Under the pieces are notes generated by a model that was given only the letters and a program-made list of their open reading frames with translations, made no database searches and was not told where the DNA came from. A DNA stretch of 51,722 nucleotides. It comes from an uncultured Carboxylicivirga sp. (GTDB lineage Bacteria > Bacteroidota > Bacteroidia > Bacteroidales > Marinilabiliaceae). Location: assembly GCA_947491945.1 (NCBI GenBank), contig CANLLN010000031.1:1-51722 (forward strand), given 5' to 3'. Shown here in pieces: positions 43,811-51,722 of the stretch (position 1 is the stretch's first letter; each line of letters begins with the position of its first letter). The position numbers and the translations under genes are program-made.

Positions 43811-45376
43811 TCAATGTTTACCTGATTCCAATCCTCCAAAATCAGTATCAGATATACCTCTTAGTTCTTCAATTGATTTTGTATTTCCAAACTCCACTTT
43901 TAATTTTTTTAACTCAACTTTCAACTGATTGACAATAGTCTGATGTTCGGGTGAGTTGATAAGATTAATCATTTCATTAGGATCATCCTGAAGGTCATAC
44001 AACTCCCACACATCTACATCATAGTAAAAATGAATAAGTTTATATCGTTGATTTCTTATTCCATAGTGTGGCTGAACATGATGCCAAAACGGGTATTCGT
44101 AATAATGGTAATACATGGATTGTCGCCAATCATCGGGAGTTTCTCCGTTTAGGTTGGCAAAGAAACTTCTTCCCTGTACTTCATCCGGAGCATGCAATCC
44201 AGCCATTTCTAATATGGTTGGTGCGAAATCGATGTTGGTAACAACATCATTACAACTAACGCCTGCCTTTATTGAATTGGGATAACGTACCAGGAAAGGC
44301 ATTCGAAGTGCCTGTTCATACATAAATCGCTTATCGAACCAACCATGATCTCCTAAGAAAAATCCTTGATCAGAAGTATAAATAACAATGGTGTTATCAG
44401 TTAAACCTTTTTCATCCAAATAGGCTAACACTTTTCCTATATTATCATCAACAGAACGAATTGTGGCCAGATAGTCTTTCATGTAGCGCTGATATTTCCA
44501 TCTACGTGCCGCCTTTTCACTCATTCCTCCTTTTGGAATAACATTCTCATCGCGTTTAATACCAAAATCAATCCATTTCCGAAGTTGTCTTCCTTTGAGT
44601 GAATCTGGCGGTGTTAATTTCATGTCTTCCCGACTGAAATCATTCATTGTCATCTCAGTGTTACCAGCTGTTAATTCTCTCCCTTGATAATCATCATTAA
44701 AGGTAGATGGATATGGTAGTTCTATATCGTCAAACAGTTGCTGATAAATGGAGTCGGGTTGCCATGGTCGGTGAGGCGCTTTGAACTGCAGCATCAGGCA
44801 GAAAGGATTATCCTCATTTCTTTCATCTAGCCAATTTAATGCAAAATTGGTGGTTAAGTTGGTGGCATAGCCATTCACTCTGACTGTATCGCCATTATCG
44901 TTGTAAACAGGATTCCAATAGAAGCCCTGCTCACCCCTTGCAACATGGTATTTATAGTAATCAAAACCTGTTGGCTCTGATGCCAGATGCCACTTTCCAA
45001 CAATAGCTGTTTGATAGCCATTGGCCTGTAGCTCTTTCGGAAAAGTCCATTGCGTATTATCGAATCGACCGCCTTTGTAATTCTTCAGGTAGCCATTCAT
45101 ATGACTATACTTCCCTGTTAAAATAGCTGCTCTACTTGGCCCACAGATAGCATTGGTACAAAAAACATTATTCATTAATACGCCTTCATTAGCCAAGCGA
45201 TCGATATTAGGCGTTGGTGCAATTTTGCTGTATATGCCTCCATAGGCTGAAATAGCATGACTCGCATGATCATCAGTCATTATGAATAGAATATTAGGTT
45301 TCTCAACCTTTTCAGCACACCCAAATTGCAGGATGATTGTAAAATAAATCCCAAACAGAAATAAATTTTTTTGCAT
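43811..45376 (-). CDS. Sulfatase lipoprotein (S1 family)
   Basis: A 521-residue type I sulfatase, exported as a lipoprotein (lipobox LQFGC, C20). The formylglycine motif is CGPSRAAILTG with C78, the residue oxidised by FGE or anSME. Metal ligands include D35/D36 (MTDD) and the late SDQG block. GKWHL (about 125) is the usual active-site lysine segment. It removes sulfate esters from a polysaccharide; a sulfated marine glycan is likely, but the S1 subfamily and position cannot be given. The start lies 11 bases after a hairpin terminator, so expression may be by read-through. No maturase is in the window. Confidence 0.9.
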   Translation of the reverse strand: MQKNLFLFGIYFTIILQFGCAEKVEKPNILFIMTDDHASHAISAYGGIYSKIAPTPNIDRLANEGVLMNNVFCTNAICGPSRAAILTGKYSHMNGYLKNYKGGRFDNTQWTFPKELQANGYQTAIVGKWHLASEPTGFDYYKYHVARGEQGFYWNPVYNDNGDTVRVNGYATNLTTNFALNWLDERNEDNPFCLMLQFKAPHRPWQPDSIYQQLFDDIELPYPSTFNDDYQGRELTAGNTEMTMNDFSREDMKLTPPDSLKGRQLRKWIDFGIKRDENVIPKGGMSEKAARRWKYQRYMKDYLATIRSVDDNIGKVLAYLDEKGLTDNTIVIYTSDQGFFLGDHGWFDKRFMYEQALRMPFLVRYPNSIKAGVSCNDVVTNIDFAPTILEMAGLHAPDEVQGRSFFANLNGETPDDWRQSMYYHYYEYPFWHHVQPHYGIRNQRYKLIHFYYDVDVWELYDLQDDPNEMINLINSPEHQTIVNQLKVELKKLKVEFGNTKSIEELRGISDTDFGGLESGKH

Positions 45377-45387
45377 ACTAAATAGAT

Positions 45388-45423
45388 TAAAAAAAGCACC
45401 CTAACCAAAGTCAAAGTGCTTTT
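45388..45423 (-). terminator. Terminator between the beta-helix gene and the sulfatase
   Basis: AAAAGCAC (45392-45399) pairs with GTGCTTTT (45416-45423); in minus-strand RNA a T run follows directly. It lies 19 bases past the beta-helix stop and 11 bases before the sulfatase ATG, leaving almost no room for a promoter between. Confidence 0.7.
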
Positions 45424-45442
45424 AGATTATTTATTAACCAGA

Positions 45443-46957
45443 CTATTTTACAACTACCTTCTTAATGGCTTCACCATTTTCTCCGGATATCTGTACTAAG
45501 TAAACTCCTTTGGTTAATCCAGATACATCAACCTGTGTATTATTGATAACTGACTTAACTAGTGTACCGCCTAATGAATAAATAGAAATTTTATCTATTT
45601 TATCTGTTCCTGTTACTCTGAAATAATCATTGGAAGGATTAGGAAAAATATTAATTGATAGTTCCTTAATATTATCTATGTCGGTTGAAACACCGTTATA
45701 CTCGTAAGCACCCGTGTCTGGAGAAGCATCTCTCGAATATCCTCTAGCATCAATTGTTGGTAAGGTAATACCCGTTGCAGCCGTACAATAATCAATGGCA
45801 TTCGCTCCATCAGTCAATGCTAATACTTTCACTTTACCACCTTCATCGGTTAAGGTACCTGATAAGCCTGCAAATGTTGCCGTTTTTCCCTTGGCGTTAT
45901 TCTTTGCGACATCATCAATAATTGGGTTTGCTGATGCGGCTGCTTCTAAACCTCCAATTATACAGTTTACCATATCAGTTAGGCTGGCATTTGTAAAGTT
46001 AATTGCCTTAACCGATAAATCATCTGCTGATACAATAATAGAATTATGTGCACTTAAATTAGTTGTATAACCCGCTGTACCAGTAAATCGCAATCCACCT
46101 TTAACAAGAGCAGCATGCGTATTATTATAAACTGTAGCATGTACAAAATTCAAGTTGATATTACCAGATGTTCCGTCTCCTCCTGCATTTGTAGTCCACT
46201 GAGCGACTTTACACCAAACAGCGCCACCGCCAGCGCCACCTGAAGCACTAGTTGCATTATTATTAGAAACAGTTGTGTTTTCTACATTCACATCAATGGT
46301 ATAATCATTACCATAATCATTATTTCCATTAATATATATTCCACCGCCATTTCTACCTGTATTACTATCAATTAATGACTTATTGATGTTAACAACACAA
46401 TTAATGGCCGCACCATTATTTGGTACTGCAATCATTCCGCCACCATCAAGAGAAGACGTATTATTTGTAATAGTACATTCAATAATGTTTGCATTCGTAC
46501 CAGCCAAACTAACTCCACCACCATTTTTAGCTGTAAAGTTATCTTTGATAATCAGATTCCTTAATGTAAGTAAGCCTGTTATCTTATCTGCATTAATACC
46601 TCCGCCATTATCAGTATCAGGTGCATTACCATTTTGAATACCTAAGTTTTCTATTGAAACAGTTGTAATACCCTCAACTACATTAATCACTCTGGTACCC
46701 GTTCCATCAGATGACGCAGATGCAGCTGCCTGAATAATATCAGTAGTTGGATCTGTCCCGCGAAGTGTAATGTTTTTATCAATGGTAATCGATTCGGTAT
46801 GAATACCTGTAATTTCAATCACATCGTTATCAGAAGCTGCAGTTATTGCCTCTGTTATGCTGTTATAAGATGTACTACCGATTTTAACGGTTTGTGCAAA
46901 AGCTGTACCAATTGCCATTGCCAATACAAGTAGAGTAAACGTTCTTTTCATATTCAT
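45443..46957 (-). CDS. T9SS-secreted right-handed beta-helix protein
   Basis: About 504 residues from the ATG at 46957, or 46951; the longer in-frame version is rejected because a -7 element lies inside it. Signal peptide (about 1-20, GTAFAQ), then parallel beta-helix coils (about 30-330) with the repeated N-x-G-G-G-I/V/M pattern (NGGGINA, NGGGVSL, DGGGMIA, NGGGIYI). A type A T9SS sorting domain fills the last 75 residues (IFPNPSND...KKVVVK). Beta-helix proteins are often polysaccharide lyases or glycan binders; no lyase catalytic set was identified. It lies between two sulfatases, so a function in sulfated-glycan breakdown is inferred. Confidence 0.82.
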   Translation of the reverse strand: MNMKRTFTLLVLAMAIGTAFAQTVKIGSTSYNSITEAITAASDNDVIEITGIHTESITIDKNITLRGTDPTTDIIQAAASASSDGTGTRVINVVEGITTVSIENLGIQNGNAPDTDNGGGINADKITGLLTLRNLIIKDNFTAKNGGGVSLAGTNANIIECTITNNTSSLDGGGMIAVPNNGAAINCVVNINKSLIDSNTGRNGGGIYINGNNDYGNDYTIDVNVENTTVSNNNATSASGGAGGGAVWCKVAQWTTNAGGDGTSGNINLNFVHATVYNNTHAALVKGGLRFTGTAGYTTNLSAHNSIIVSADDLSVKAINFTNASLTDMVNCIIGGLEAAASANPIIDDVAKNNAKGKTATFAGLSGTLTDEGGKVKVLALTDGANAIDYCTAATGITLPTIDARGYSRDASPDTGAYEYNGVSTDIDNIKELSINIFPNPSNDYFRVTGTDKIDKISIYSLGGTLVKSVINNTQVDVSGLTKGVYLVQISGENGEAIKKVVVK

Positions 46958-46993
46958 TTTATTTAGTTTTGATTTAATTCTTTGCTTCAAAAT

Positions 46994-47001
46994 CAAAAGT
47001 A
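46994..47001 (-). promoter_or_regulatory. -7 element of the beta-helix gene
   Basis: TACTTTTG on the minus strand is an exact TAnnTTTG, with a leader of about 30 bases to 46957. No clear -33 element. An AACTAAATAAA stretch precedes the ATG, typical of Bacteroidota starts. Confidence 0.45.
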
Positions 47002-47078
47002 TTTTTTGCAATAGAAAATAAGGTTTACATATTGGTCAGATGGGTTTAAAAACTGCCAAAAACCTACATATCTGCAGA

Positions 47079-48395
47079 TTACATCCATGGCATATGTCCT
47101 GAATTCTGAATGTGCTTCATCAATTTTTTCCACAATTCTTTTTTAATAATTGCGTTTTCAACAGGTATTTCTACTGAACTGGTATCAATGATACGAATTA
47201 ACTGATACGGTTCAAAAGGGGAATTCTGCATTAACTTATATTCACCATTGGAAATGGCATAATATGCTCGCCCACCATAACGATGACCTTCACGTCGCAT
47301 AAAAACCATTTCCCTGTTCTCAGAATTAAATGATTCTCCCTTTAATAAGTTACCAATGCTTAAAGAGGAATGTTTTTGCTGATACTTTCCTCCCGCCAAT
47401 TCAACTAAGGTTGGATAGAAGTCCATTAACATGATGGCTTGTGTAACTGTATCGGGCTTTATCTTCCCAGACCAGCGAACTACACAAGGAATTCGAATCC
47501 CGCCTTCGTATAAATCACCTTTACCCCCTTTTAACAGGCCATTATTGGCTCCATACTGCAAAGCACCGCCATTGTCTGATGTAAACACAATTAATGTATT
47601 ATCTGCTTCTCCACTCTTTTCAATGACTTCCATTACTTTTCCCACACCAGCATCCAAATGTTCAATCAAGGCTATTAGTTTCTGGCGCTTTAAGCTGGCC
47701 ATTGGTTCTCTATGTTTTACCTTATCTAACCAATCCGCAGGTGGCTGAACAGGGTCGTGAGGGGCATTGTAGGTTAAAAACAAAAAATAAGGTTTGTCAG
47801 GCTTGGACTGCATCTTGATATACTCCACTGCCCAATTAGTAAACACATCCGTAGCATGCCCCTTGGGGTTTATCTGCTGACTACCTTCACGCATCCAGTT
47901 AATACCGGCTCGTTTATGGGTATAATAGTCATCCATCATATCACCCACATAACCTTTGAAATGATCAAATCCTCTGTCGTTTGGTAAATCAGGACTTTCA
48001 TAACCTAAATGCCATTTTCCAACTAAAGCTGTGTGGTAACCAAGCGCTTTTAACTGTTTGGGTAGAAAAACAGCTTCATCAGACAGATTCCCCCAGGTAT
48101 TATCAGGCATATCTCTAATAACGCCTGGTACACCCACCATATCGGGGTAATTACCTGTTAATATAGCTGCCCGGCTTGGTGAACAAACCGTGCTATTGGC
48201 ATAAGCTCTGGTAAACTTTATACCTTTCTCACATAGTTTATCAATGTTTGGCGTATAAAGGTCTGTAGCCCCATAACAGGATAAATCACCATATCCAAGG
48301 TCATCAGCAAGAATGAATACGATATTGGGCTGTTGTGCATTAGATAATAAAGTCAGAAATAGGGTTGTGCAGAATATTAAGATTCGCTTCATCAT
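47079..48395 (-). CDS. Sulfatase (S1 family, arylsulfatase A/GALNS-like)
   Basis: A 438-residue sulfatase with a signal peptide (about 1-20, LSNA-QQ). Motifs: ILADDLGYGD (D31, D32 metal ligands), formylglycine site CSPSRAAILTG with C71, GKWHLG, NAPHDP and SDNGG. The ADDLGYGDLSCYG start is typical of arylsulfatase A/N-acetylgalactosamine-6-sulfatase-like enzymes. Periplasmic or surface removal of sulfate from a polysaccharide is expected. At the C-terminus (NSGHMPWM) it is shorter than many relatives. Start is 13 bases after the terminator of the preceding sulfatase gene. Exact linkage specificity cannot be read from sequence. Confidence 0.9.
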   Translation of the reverse strand: MMKRILIFCTTLFLTLLSNAQQPNIVFILADDLGYGDLSCYGATDLYTPNIDKLCEKGIKFTRAYANSTVCSPSRAAILTGNYPDMVGVPGVIRDMPDNTWGNLSDEAVFLPKQLKALGYHTALVGKWHLGYESPDLPNDRGFDHFKGYVGDMMDDYYTHKRAGINWMREGSQQINPKGHATDVFTNWAVEYIKMQSKPDKPYFLFLTYNAPHDPVQPPADWLDKVKHREPMASLKRQKLIALIEHLDAGVGKVMEVIEKSGEADNTLIVFTSDNGGALQYGANNGLLKGGKGDLYEGGIRIPCVVRWSGKIKPDTVTQAIMLMDFYPTLVELAGGKYQQKHSSLSIGNLLKGESFNSENREMVFMRREGHRYGGRAYYAISNGEYKLMQNSPFEPYQLIRIIDTSSVEIPVENAIIKKELWKKLMKHIQNSGHMPWM

Positions 48396-48404
48396 CTCTT
48401 TATT

Positions 48405-48439
48405 AAAAAAGCAGGCACCTATAAAATAGATGCCTGCTT
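48405..48439 (-). terminator. Terminator between two sulfatase genes
   Basis: AAGCAGGCA (48409-48417) pairs perfectly with TGCCTGCTT (48431-48439); T residues follow in minus-strand RNA. It starts 15 bases past one stop and ends 13 bases before the next ATG. Confidence 0.78.
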
Positions 48440-48453
48440 ATTAGGTTTGTAAA

Positions 48454-50316
48454 TTACTTCTTGTTCTTCGGTACAAACTCAACGGCATCGGAAATTGGCA
48501 GTTGATAGGTGTATTCTTCCAAATAAACAGGCACATCTCCTAAACGTGGTGATGTACGTGTATATTTCGGTTTCGCCATTACCCAATAAAACCCTTCTTT
48601 TGGTACTTTATAGGATAGCTCTGTCAATCCTTCAACCATCATTTTTGCAGCCCCCGGATTATTCTCAGGAGCATAATACACGGCATAACTATCGGCCTGG
48701 TCAAAGGCTTGCCATTTTATAGTGCGGTACTTAATGGACAAATCCATGTTTTGGTATTCCAAAATAGGTTTATCAACTAAAGTATGGAAACAGAAGTCAC
48801 GCGCCATATCCTGATAAGCGGGATCTAAAACCAGATTGTTTAACTCATCAGGATCTTCGACCACATTATACAACTGACTGATAATACCGTGCGTATAGAT
48901 AAACTTGTAATCATCAACACGGAACATGCGTGATGGCAGGTTTTTAATCTCTTTAAAGCCGTTGTAGTTACCGCTACGATACTCCGACAATACCGGACGA
49001 TTTAATAAACGGGTACCATTCTTCAAATTATCTACAATTGAAATCCCTTGTGCTGTCTCGGGCACTTGTGTGCCTGTCAATTCGCACATCGTTGGCATGA
49101 TATCCACAAAGCTCACCAACATATCATTTACCTCACCTTTAGGAAAAGCCTTAGGGTATGAAATAATAAAGGGGACATTCACCGCATCCTCATACATACA
49201 ATGCTTACCTCTTAAACCATGCTCAAACAAGTGCTCACCGTGGTCGGTTGTATATACAATGATGGTATTGTCGTATAGACCTTCTTCTTTTAGGGCATCA
49301 ACAACACGCCCTACCATATCATCAACTTGCGTCACACAGGCATAGTAAGATGCCATAATATTTTTTGTGGCTACCGGGTACTTGTTTGGCCAGCCTGAGT
49401 GAATCCAGTCGGGAACCCATGGATATTTCCCTTTGCCATGCCATTCGGTAGCAGTTTCAGGCAAGGTGAAATCTTCCGGATTATACATATCCAGATACTT
49501 CTGCGTGGTGGTAAATGGCGGATGTGGTTTTTCAAAACCTACATGTAAAAAGAAGTTTTCTCCGTCTTTACCACGCTTTTTGATAAACTCCACTGATTTG
49601 CGGGCGACGACCATATCAAAGTTATCTTCATCTTTCTTCACCAAAGCTGGTTCATACTTCTCGTTTAAGTGACCAGGCCCTCCTTTATATACTTTAGCAT
49701 ACTTTTTAAACTGACGATAACGCTGGTAAGCATCTTCACCCACCTCATCCTGATAATGTCCTCCGGGAAAATGAGTGTAGTAACGAGTATTGATCTCATC
49801 CCAACCCAAATTATTACCTTCCGGATGATCCTCATCAACATTCTTTTGCAGCTCGCCATGCACATGCATTTTACCCGGTGAGGCAGTAATATAACCATTA
49901 GACTGAAAGGCCTCGGCTAAAGTCACAATGCCCTCATGGTATCCTGTTTCTCTAAGAAAACCAGAGCCTAAATGTTTTTCTTTGCCATTGGCCATTTTAA
50001 CAGGTGCCTTGTGATAAGGAGCTCCGTTGGCAAACGGATACATACCAGTAATCAATGCCGCGCGACTAGGAGCACACACCGGCGCTGCCACATAACAATT
50101 GGTTAACCGTACGCCTTCTTTAGCCAGCGCATCAATATTGGGCGTAATCACCAGTTCATCGCCATAACAACCCAATGCATCTTTTTTATGTTGGTCAGAG
50201 ATGATGAATACCACATTGGGGCGATTATTCTCTTTCTTTTTCTTTGCCTGCACCAAGCCTGGCATTAACACCAGACTTAATACAGCTATACACACAAATC
50301 TTATCATCACAGTCAT
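48454..50316 (-). CDS. Sulfatase (S1 family) with C-terminal beta-sandwich extension
   Basis: A 620-residue sulfatase with a signal peptide (about 1-24, VQA-KKKK). Metal residues D41/Q42 (IISDQHKKDALGCYG) and the formylglycine motif CAPSRAALITG (C81) are complete; GKMHVHG is the lysine segment and TTDHGE the late metal site. The D-Q-H start resembles iduronate-2-sulfatase/heparan-type branches. Residues from about 530 on (WQAFDQADSYAVYYAP...YWVMAKPKY) look like a fibronectin-III-like domain added after the sulfatase fold. It starts two bases after the SusD stop, so is co-translated with that SusD. Confidence 0.9.
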   Translation of the reverse strand: MTVMIRFVCIAVLSLVLMPGLVQAKKKKENNRPNVVFIISDQHKKDALGCYGDELVITPNIDALAKEGVRLTNCYVAAPVCAPSRAALITGMYPFANGAPYHKAPVKMANGKEKHLGSGFLRETGYHEGIVTLAEAFQSNGYITASPGKMHVHGELQKNVDEDHPEGNNLGWDEINTRYYTHFPGGHYQDEVGEDAYQRYRQFKKYAKVYKGGPGHLNEKYEPALVKKDEDNFDMVVARKSVEFIKKRGKDGENFFLHVGFEKPHPPFTTTQKYLDMYNPEDFTLPETATEWHGKGKYPWVPDWIHSGWPNKYPVATKNIMASYYACVTQVDDMVGRVVDALKEEGLYDNTIIVYTTDHGEHLFEHGLRGKHCMYEDAVNVPFIISYPKAFPKGEVNDMLVSFVDIMPTMCELTGTQVPETAQGISIVDNLKNGTRLLNRPVLSEYRSGNYNGFKEIKNLPSRMFRVDDYKFIYTHGIISQLYNVVEDPDELNNLVLDPAYQDMARDFCFHTLVDKPILEYQNMDLSIKYRTIKWQAFDQADSYAVYYAPENNPGAAKMMVEGLTELSYKVPKEGFYWVMAKPKYTRTSPRLGDVPVYLEEYTYQLPISDAVEFVPKNKK

Positions 50317-50318
50317 TC

Positions 50319-51617
50319 TTATTCGTCAATATTATCGTTGGCAGACGTCTCGGTAATAGGAATTGGCCACGTATAATCCTCAGGACCACGAATACCCTGA
50401 ATTTTACCCTGATTCTTCGGATCAAAAGCAATCTTACATTTTTCCTCATAAACACCCAGGCGCGTCAGGTCAAACCAGCGCTGACCTTCCATAAAGAATT
50501 CAGCTGCTCTTTCTCGTAATAATGCTTCTCTGAATTCAGCCATGGTCAGGCCAGTAAAATCTAAACCAGCCATTTCGACACGTGTACGAAGCATATTAAC
50601 ATCAGAATTCGCCAATGTAGGATCTTCATTTATTTCTGCTAAAGCTTCAGCGCGCATTAGATAAACATCAGCTAAACGAATCACATGCCAGTTTTGCTGA
50701 CTTGTATATTCAGTTGTTGCATCGCTGTCGATAAACTTTGACGTAAAAACATTATAGACAGCTCCTTTTCGGTCGCCAGAATCCAGTAGGTAACGCGCAT
50801 AACCGTTATAGGCTGGTAGTAATTCATAACGATAGGTATTATCTTCATAATATTGAATGATTCCTTTATCGAAGCGTACATCAGTGGCATCCACACTATT
50901 TTGCGTAAAACCGGCCACCATTTTATTGGTGCCACCCCAACCTCCGCCACTTAATCCGGCATTACGTGGGCTAAAGAGGTTGGAAACAGCAGTACCTTGT
51001 CCGGTAGCTGATGAGCCTTGAATATCAAATAGCATCTCAGGAAAATTTCCTTTATCTGCATCAAAAAGGGTTTGCCACTCTTCAAAAGAAGATGATAAAG
51101 CATAACCTGGTTGTATTAAAACAGAATCACACATTACTCTACATGAATCGTAATACGTTTTGTAGTCAGTGCCAAATTCAGCATATGGCGAACAGCCTTC
51201 GCTTCCTTCTGCTGCGCAACGGGTTGATGAGGCGATATGCAAATATACACGAGCCAATAAAGCCTGTGCAGACGCATCTGTTGCACGTCCTAAATGATTC
51301 GTTTCACCCAGGCGTGTCTCATTACGCCCCCAACAATGCTCTGAGGCATATTTCAGATCACTGATAATGACATTGTAAATATCCGTCCTGGTTGAAACAG
51401 GCAGGCCTGCATCTTCACCAGGCTGAACAGGCTCAGTACGCAAAGGTACTTCACCCCAGCAACGCACCAGGTTGAAGTAATGCAGAGCACGCAAAAATTT
51501 AGCCTCACCTATTATACGCGCTTTGATGGTTTCATCCATTTCAACATCGGCTACATTGTAAATCACATTGTTGGCATCGCGAACTGCAATATAAATCTGG
51601 TTCCATGTCTCTGGCAA
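50319..51617 (-). CDS. SusD/RagB protein, N-terminally truncated
   Basis: The frame gives 432 residues with SusD features: WNQIYIAVRDANNVIYNV (an N-terminal helix normally near residue 100), GEAKFLRALHYFNLVRCWGEVPL, the NWHVIRLADVYLMRAEAL helix and a closing LLRERAAEFFMEGQRWFDLTRLG with WPIPITE. Signal peptide, lipobox and about 90 residues are absent. The listed start is a TTG; homologous reading seems to continue to an in-frame TAG at 51651-51653. A different frame, open from the edge, ends at 51635. Either a mobile element interrupts the gene or there is a frameshift. No susC is seen in the window. It heads the sulfatase cluster. Confidence 0.75.
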   Translation of the reverse strand: MPETWNQIYIAVRDANNVIYNVADVEMDETIKARIIGEAKFLRALHYFNLVRCWGEVPLRTEPVQPGEDAGLPVSTRTDIYNVIISDLKYASEHCWGRNETRLGETNHLGRATDASAQALLARVYLHIASSTRCAAEGSEGCSPYAEFGTDYKTYYDSCRVMCDSVLIQPGYALSSSFEEWQTLFDADKGNFPEMLFDIQGSSATGQGTAVSNLFSPRNAGLSGGGWGGTNKMVAGFTQNSVDATDVRFDKGIIQYYEDNTYRYELLPAYNGYARYLLDSGDRKGAVYNVFTSKFIDSDATTEYTSQQNWHVIRLADVYLMRAEALAEINEDPTLANSDVNMLRTRVEMAGLDFTGLTMAEFREALLRERAAEFFMEGQRWFDLTRLGVYEEKCKIAFDPKNQGKIQGIRGPEDYTWPIPITETSANDNIDE

Positions 51618-51634
51618 AGTACCGTTGGTAGACG

Positions 51635-51721
51635 TCAGAATTCCTTTAGGCTATAGTTTAATAATGCGTTGTAAAACCGATTAGTTGTTGATAACATAGG
51701 TCTATTTTCAAAAACCTTTCC
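51635..51721 (-). CDS. 3' end of an unidentified reading frame at the window edge
   Basis: A minus-strand frame open from the edge ends with TGA at 51635-51637, last residues RFYNALLNYSLKEF. It overlaps the open part of the SusD frame by 16 bases. It does not resemble a SusD N-terminus; it might be the end of a transposase or of another inserted gene, but 28 residues are too few to say. Confidence 0.25.
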   Translation of the reverse strand, partial: GKVFENRPMLSTTNRFYNALLNYSLKEF

Positions 51722-51722
51722 T

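Noticed and set aside
46958-47011. Longer N-terminus for the beta-helix protein (TTG start)
   Set aside because: The extension covers the TACTTTTG promoter element and would put a basic stretch ahead of a good signal peptide.

Overview
The window reads as a chromosomal segment of an anaerobic, probably marine member of the Bacteroidota, most like the Marinilabiliales/Bacteroidales. The grounds are promoters of the Bacteroidota form (TTTG, 19-21 bases, TAnnTTTG), SusC/SusD pairs, type IX secretion (T9SS) sorting domains, a Bacteroidota-type integrase, [FeFe] hydrogenases and a sulfatase cluster. The genus cannot be fixed from sequence alone.

Layout. (1) 1-3500: start of an unidentified gene at the edge, then a minus-strand operon encoding a Cys/His-rich secreted protein, a TonB-dependent receptor and a periplasmic HMA protein, probably for metal handling. 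(2) 3668-7501: an ATP-grasp-like protein, a Cse60-like small protein, a TPR protein, a structured gap with two long-stem RNA candidates, and a TonB protein. (3) 7968-14578: a sigma-54 activator with a PAS domain, then an operon of thioredoxin-like [2Fe-2S] ferredoxin, sensory-type [FeFe] hydrogenase with PAS (HydS-like), SpoIIE/PP2C-type phosphatase and a monomeric [FeFe] hydrogenase. AGGACA repeats and a -24/-12-like element lie between activator and operon, so this looks like one self-contained redox/H2-sensing unit. (4) 14778-19536: CidA/LrgA and LrgB, with a TPR histidine kinase and an NtrC-type regulator upstream on the same strand. (5) 19629-20906: five tandem copies of a 266-base unit, each built of short palindromes. 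(6) 21159-24766: a beta-barrel-like protein, then fRMsr-folM-folX-folK (tetrahydromonapterin-type pterin genes) and an ECF sigma factor.

(7) 25115-30328: a 1566-residue Asp-box/BNR protein with an internal duplication and a T9SS tail, and a small exported protein. (8) 30566-37403: a complete SusC-SusD-lipoprotein operon; then a SusD remnant (37961-38668) beside mutS (38820-41441). (9) 41839-42186: tRNA-Gly(GCC) and tRNA-Leu(UAA) with a consensus promoter and a strong terminator. (10) 42187-51722: by eye AT-richer than mutS. It opens with seven GTGACCA motifs and a tyrosine recombinase directly after tRNA-Leu, then a 52-base near-perfect hairpin, three S1-type sulfatases, a beta-helix T9SS protein and a 5'-truncated SusD. 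This looks like an integrated island carrying sulfated-glycan utilisation genes.

The features most worth following are the hydrogenase-sensor/phosphatase module with its putative activator sites, the 266-base palindrome array, the integrase-proximal repeats and hairpin, and the intrinsic terminators placed 11-13 bases before start codons in the sulfatase cluster.
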